DNA of 34,061 nucleotides. Origin: a virus. Location: IMG/VR virus record IMGVR_UViG_3300032288_001608, positions 1-34,061 of that record, one strand, 5' to 3'. The translations under genes and the position numbers were made by a program. Below, piece by piece: positions 31,240 to 34,061 of this stretch. How positions within the stretch are numbered: position 1 is the first letter of the stretch; each line of letters opens with the position of its first letter. The notes under the pieces were generated by a model. That model ran no database searches and was not told the DNA's origin. It was given only the letters and a program-made list of their open reading frames with translations.

Positions 31240-33849
31240 TTAGAACACATCATCATTTTTTATAATGGGTTCATACCCACTTGCCATCAACTTGCCATCA
31301 TTTGCCATCAAAAAGCCATCACTTGCCATCAACTTTTTATTTTGATGGCTATCCAAATTGTGGATAAAAATAAATCTCCCGTGCTTCACCGACCTCTTTT
31401 GAGACACCTCAAGTTGGTTAATATCGCAGTAAGTTTTGACCTTTCTACTAAAATATTTGTCCAACATTTTGACCTTAAAAGCCTTGATGCAATACCTCAA
31501 AAGATGAGAATTATAGACGTTTAAACCTCCACTTTCCCACTCAAAACAACCAATCAAACTATCTTTATCGTGTTGCAATTGGTCATAAGGGGTCATCATT
31601 TCCTCAAATTCAAGGTGGTTTTTTGCGAGTTTATAGGTGCTAATTCCTTGCTCAAGCACCTCAATGATGAACTCTGGGACTTGATCTTGTAACAATCTCT
31701 TAGCCTTATTATCATCCATTTTGGCATTATTATACTCTACAATACCATCTTTAAGATAGACCTGGATGCACTCAATGGCAAAGTTTATAGCACTCATCTT
31801 CTCATAATAATCCCAATCATCAGAGAAAAAATCTTGCCCATTAAACGCATCTTTTAATCTATAACTACTACTAAATACCTTCTTGATTGGTACAACGATA
31901 AACCTATCTTTATCAGAGTCGCTCTCCAATGATGGCAAAAAGTTAGTTGTGATAAATACCTTTGGCGATTTGTTAAATGGGATGGTGTAAGATTTTTTAC
32001 CCTTATTCTCGATTAGAAAGTCATCGGTGATATAATTGTAGAACTGTTGGATGGGTAGTCCCTTTTGAGGATCGTTCAAGTAAAACACTTGTGTCCAAGG
32101 TGAGATGCGTTGCATCTTGAACTGGGAGTCTGTTTTATAATTCCTACCATCTTGCTCAATGGTTTGCCTAATCCATTTAATAAATTGCCCTAAAAGTCCC
32201 TTTCCACTCCTACCTCTTGCCTCCTCTTGATCATCTACATCCTCAATAATCATTACCGCTTTAGCAAAGCTTTTGCGCTTAAAGTTGTGCAAGATATAAC
32301 CAAACGCACTCATAAGAAACCTCTTATGACCTTCATCAAGCGAAATCATATTGATGAACTGTACAAAACTACCAGCATCATTATTAGGCTTATAGTCAAA
32401 GCTTTTAATATCTCTAACAAACACATACGAGTCCAACTCATTGTACTTAATCAACTCCATCTCATTACCACTAACCTTTAATACACCATTATTAAACAAT
32501 AAATAACTACAATCACTACTATCTCTAAGTACGTTGCCATCAAATTGTGGTAGGATGGTCAAATACGACATCAATCTTGGCAAAAATGCAATAAGTAATC
32601 TTTGCGCATCAGCTTCCATATATTCCACCATCACAAAGTCAACAAATGCACGTTGGATGTCAGACTCATCAATATCATAAATCACATTCTCAACGACTCT
32701 TATTAACCTTGATGGCGCATCATCATCAATGGACATTTTCATCATCATAAACCCACTCTCTATCGCCCAAAGTTGTATGCCACGAATCTCAAGCCTCCAC
32801 GTTAACCCATTCCTACCAGCCACCGATGATACCATTGGCACTCTTTCAGGCAACTCTATCCCCATTTGCCCACATAGGTCAACCACAACCCGACTTGTTT
32901 CATCCCAATTCCTATCATTTAAATAAAACAACACTTGGTAAGGACTAAGCCACGATGCGAGTCCTTCGCTATTATTGATGGATGGCAACTTAACTCCTAC
33001 ACTATCCGTATAAACACTAAGCCTCTTACTATTATAATAATACGATGCAGAGCGAACACTCCTCTCATCCTCCCCCTTCCCAGGTCTATACAACTCAATA
33101 AACTTGCCATAATCCTTACCATTACCAAGCCTTCGCCCATTCAATGACCAACCAAGAGACTCCAAATAATTAGGTATAAACATCTCATCAACCTTGCTAT
33201 CAAATATGTCCATCACTTGCTTGTACTTAATGGGTGGTTGGGGGAATTTAGCAATACTACGCTGCTTAACCCCTCCACTTGATGTGATAGCATTTCCCTT
33301 GTATGTGTTGAACTGGTAACCACAATCTATAAGTTGCATCATCTCATCAAAGTCAAGTGTCTCGAGTTCAAGCAAACTCCTTTGAATGAATGAGTACTTA
33401 GGTGTAGGTGCGCAGTAAGTAATCCCATTAAAATTATCACCACGCAAACCAATTACTTCTCGCCCTTCATCATTATAAGCTATGCCGTGAACATCACATT
33501 TATCATTGCATAAGAAGTAAACGTGGTAGCCATTCGACCTTGTGCGCTCAATTACTAGCTTACCATATATCACTGGGTCAATCAAAGCCTTCCAATTCTC
33601 AAACACATTCCTACCAATGGCATTCTTCTCATCAAAGTCAAGACATTTCAAATTAGGGTTGGCTTTCGACATTAACACCGCTATGCCATTACTAAACCCT
33701 TTGCCTATCCACTCTTGATGCTCATCATCACTCAACCCATTATCAAACTTGGTGTTGTATTCATAAATGTGATATATGCGCCCATCGGTGTATTTAATTG
33801 GTAAAACCTTCACACCACTATAATCTAGTTCCCTAATTAATTCTAACAT
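31240..33849 (-). CDS. Primase-polymerase (AEP) fused to SF3/D5-type helicase
   Basis: An 869-residue replication protein. The N-terminal prim-pol region has LDFDE (70-74) with the two metal-binding Asp residues and SNGYHVYF (105-112), and a later conserved NGITYCAP segment. The C-terminal part has a Walker A-like GRSGKG around residue 547 and PKVFITTNF, typical of SF3/D5-type helicases. It should prime and unwind DNA at the phage origin. Its 3' end contains five iterons (31282-31331), which encode repeated short peptides such as LMASDGF and LMANDGK, so coding and origin functions overlap. Its start overlaps the HNH stop by seven bases. Confidence 0.9.
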   Translation of the reverse strand: MLELIRELDYSGVKVLPIKYTDGRIYHIYEYNTKFDNGLSDDEHQEWIGKGFSNGIAVLMSKANPNLKCLDFDEKNAIGRNVFENWKALIDPVIYGKLVIERTRSNGYHVYFLCNDKCDVHGIAYNDEGREVIGLRGDNFNGITYCAPTPKYSFIQRSLLELETLDFDEMMQLIDCGYQFNTYKGNAITSSGGVKQRSIAKFPQPPIKYKQVMDIFDSKVDEMFIPNYLESLGWSLNGRRLGNGKDYGKFIELYRPGKGEDERSVRSASYYYNSKRLSVYTDSVGVKLPSINNSEGLASWLSPYQVLFYLNDRNWDETSRVVVDLCGQMGIELPERVPMVSSVAGRNGLTWRLEIRGIQLWAIESGFMMMKMSIDDDAPSRLIRVVENVIYDIDESDIQRAFVDFVMVEYMEADAQRLLIAFLPRLMSYLTILPQFDGNVLRDSSDCSYLLFNNGVLKVSGNEMELIKYNELDSYVFVRDIKSFDYKPNNDAGSFVQFINMISLDEGHKRFLMSAFGYILHNFKRKSFAKAVMIIEDVDDQEEARGRSGKGLLGQFIKWIRQTIEQDGRNYKTDSQFKMQRISPWTQVFYLNDPQKGLPIQQFYNYITDDFLIENKGKKSYTIPFNKSPKVFITTNFLPSLESDSDKDRFIVVPIKKVFSSSYRLKDAFNGQDFFSDDWDYYEKMSAINFAIECIQVYLKDGIVEYNNAKMDDNKAKRLLQDQVPEFIIEVLEQGISTYKLAKNHLEFEEMMTPYDQLQHDKDSLIGCFEWESGGLNVYNSHLLRYCIKAFKVKMLDKYFSRKVKTYCDINQLEVSQKRSVKHGRFIFIHNLDSHQNKKLMASDGFLMANDGKLMASGYEPIIKNDDVF
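31282..31349. repeat. Iteron array within the primase gene end
   Basis: TGCCATCA occurs at 31282-31289, 31293-31300, 31303-31310 and 31324-31331, and GCCATCA at 31315-31321, giving 10-11 base spacing, about one DNA turn. A final unit (TTGATGGC at 31342-31349) is inverted and forms a hairpin with GCCATCAA at 31325-31332. Regular helical phasing is typical of origin iterons. Confidence 0.85.
31359..31367. promoter_or_regulatory. Perfect DnaA box (TGTGGATAA)
   Basis: An exact match to the consensus DnaA box TTATCCACA on the minus strand, ten bases from the iteron array and within the primase gene. Together with the adjacent DnaA domain IV gene it points to DnaA-type recognition at this origin. 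Confidence 0.75.
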
Positions 33850-34061
33850 AAGTTATGTAGCTTTTGGTGACACGATGCACAAATAGATTGCAATTCTTCT
33901 AATTTCTCACGACCTACATTTGCGTAGGTGGAGTGATGTACTTGTGATGCTTTATAGTTACAATAAAGACATTTGTGGTTATCACGATCAAGTACTTCTT
34001 GCCTTTTAATTTTCCATTCCTCACTTTTTAAATAATCATTATAAGTTCCATAAAGTTCGAA
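33843..34061 (-). CDS. HNH endonuclease, C-terminal part (continues from the gene at 1-492)
   Basis: This is the 3' half of the split HNH gene; bases 33939-34061 duplicate the window start. Unique sequence from 33938 down adds 31 residues, including VHHSTYANVGREKLEEL and ICASCHQKLH. The His-His pair (165-166 of the joined protein), the second Cys pair (184 and 187) and the final His residues complete a zinc-containing beta-beta-alpha metal HNH fold together with CLYC (154-157). The TAG stop overlaps the ATG of the primase gene by seven bases, so translation of the two is probably coupled. Confidence 0.88.
   Translation of the reverse strand, partial: FELYGTYNDYLKSEEWKIKRQEVLDRDNHKCLYCNYKASQVHHSTYANVGREKLEELQSICASCHQKLHNLC
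33939..34061. repeat. Terminal duplication (right copy)
   Basis: Second copy of the 123-base end overlap, identical to bases 1-123. It lies within the HNH endonuclease gene, and removing one copy joins the two gene halves in frame. Confidence 0.93.

Noticed and set aside
1-34061. Lysogeny genes (integrase, excisionase), tRNA genes, CRISPR arrays, diversity-generating reverse transcriptase
   Set aside because: Searched by eye on both strands; nothing convincing was found. The fibre repeats are not regularly spaced CRISPR repeats, and no reverse transcriptase is encoded.

Overview
The window is a complete circular genome of a small tailed (siphovirus-type) phage, cut at an arbitrary point. Bases 1-123 are repeated exactly at 33939-34061, so the unit genome is 33,938 bp and the HNH nuclease gene is split across the window ends. 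The host is probably a member of the Bacteroidota: the DNA is AT-rich, nearly every start codon follows an A/T-rich leader without a Shine-Dalgarno motif, and the lysis protein carries an outer-membrane lipobox, so the host is Gram-negative. No integrase, excisionase or clear repressor/anti-repressor pair is visible, which fits a lytic phage, although this cannot be proved from sequence alone. All recognised genes lie on the minus strand and are described in transcription order (falling coordinates).

Late region (about 30.5 kb down to 6.9 kb). It runs through candidate small terminase, large terminase, portal, Mu F-like minor head protein, a fused prohead protease, HK97-fold major capsid protein, an inserted FkbM methyltransferase plus GT4 glycosyltransferase pair, head-tail connector, gp10-like protein, tail terminator, tail tube, two tail-assembly chaperone frames joined by a -1 slippery site, tape measure, tail-tip hub, a second tube-like protein, holin-like genes, receptor-binding and fibre genes with internal repeats, GH19 endolysin, a single-protein spanin, a DEDD exonuclease and a small metallopeptidase. 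A strong terminator hairpin at 6873-6899 closes this block.

Early/replication region (6.8 kb down to 1, continuing from 34.06 kb to 30.6 kb). A sigma70-like promoter candidate (6801-6829) is followed by hypothetical genes, an XRE regulator, an SSB-like protein with an acidic tail, a three-way-junction RNA/terminator, a RecB-like nuclease, a SNF2-type helicase, a TET-associated-type glycosyltransferase (TAGT) with a partner protein, VRR-NUC and HNH nucleases, a primase-polymerase/helicase fusion and a free-standing DnaA domain IV protein.

The most interesting signals are: (1) a probable replication origin at 31.02-31.37 kb, made of about eleven GCCATCA/TGATGG iterons, a perfect DnaA box and an AT tract, part of it lying inside the primase gene and next to the DnaA domain IV gene; (2) a TAGT-type DNA glycosyltransferase with no visible TET oxygenase or hydroxymethylase; (3) a compact three-way-junction RNA followed by a T8 run after the SSB-like gene; (4) a glycosyltransferase/methyltransferase cassette inside the head module; (5) a unimolecular spanin; and (6) a repeated C-terminal FGTW/DGTW module in the fibre region.
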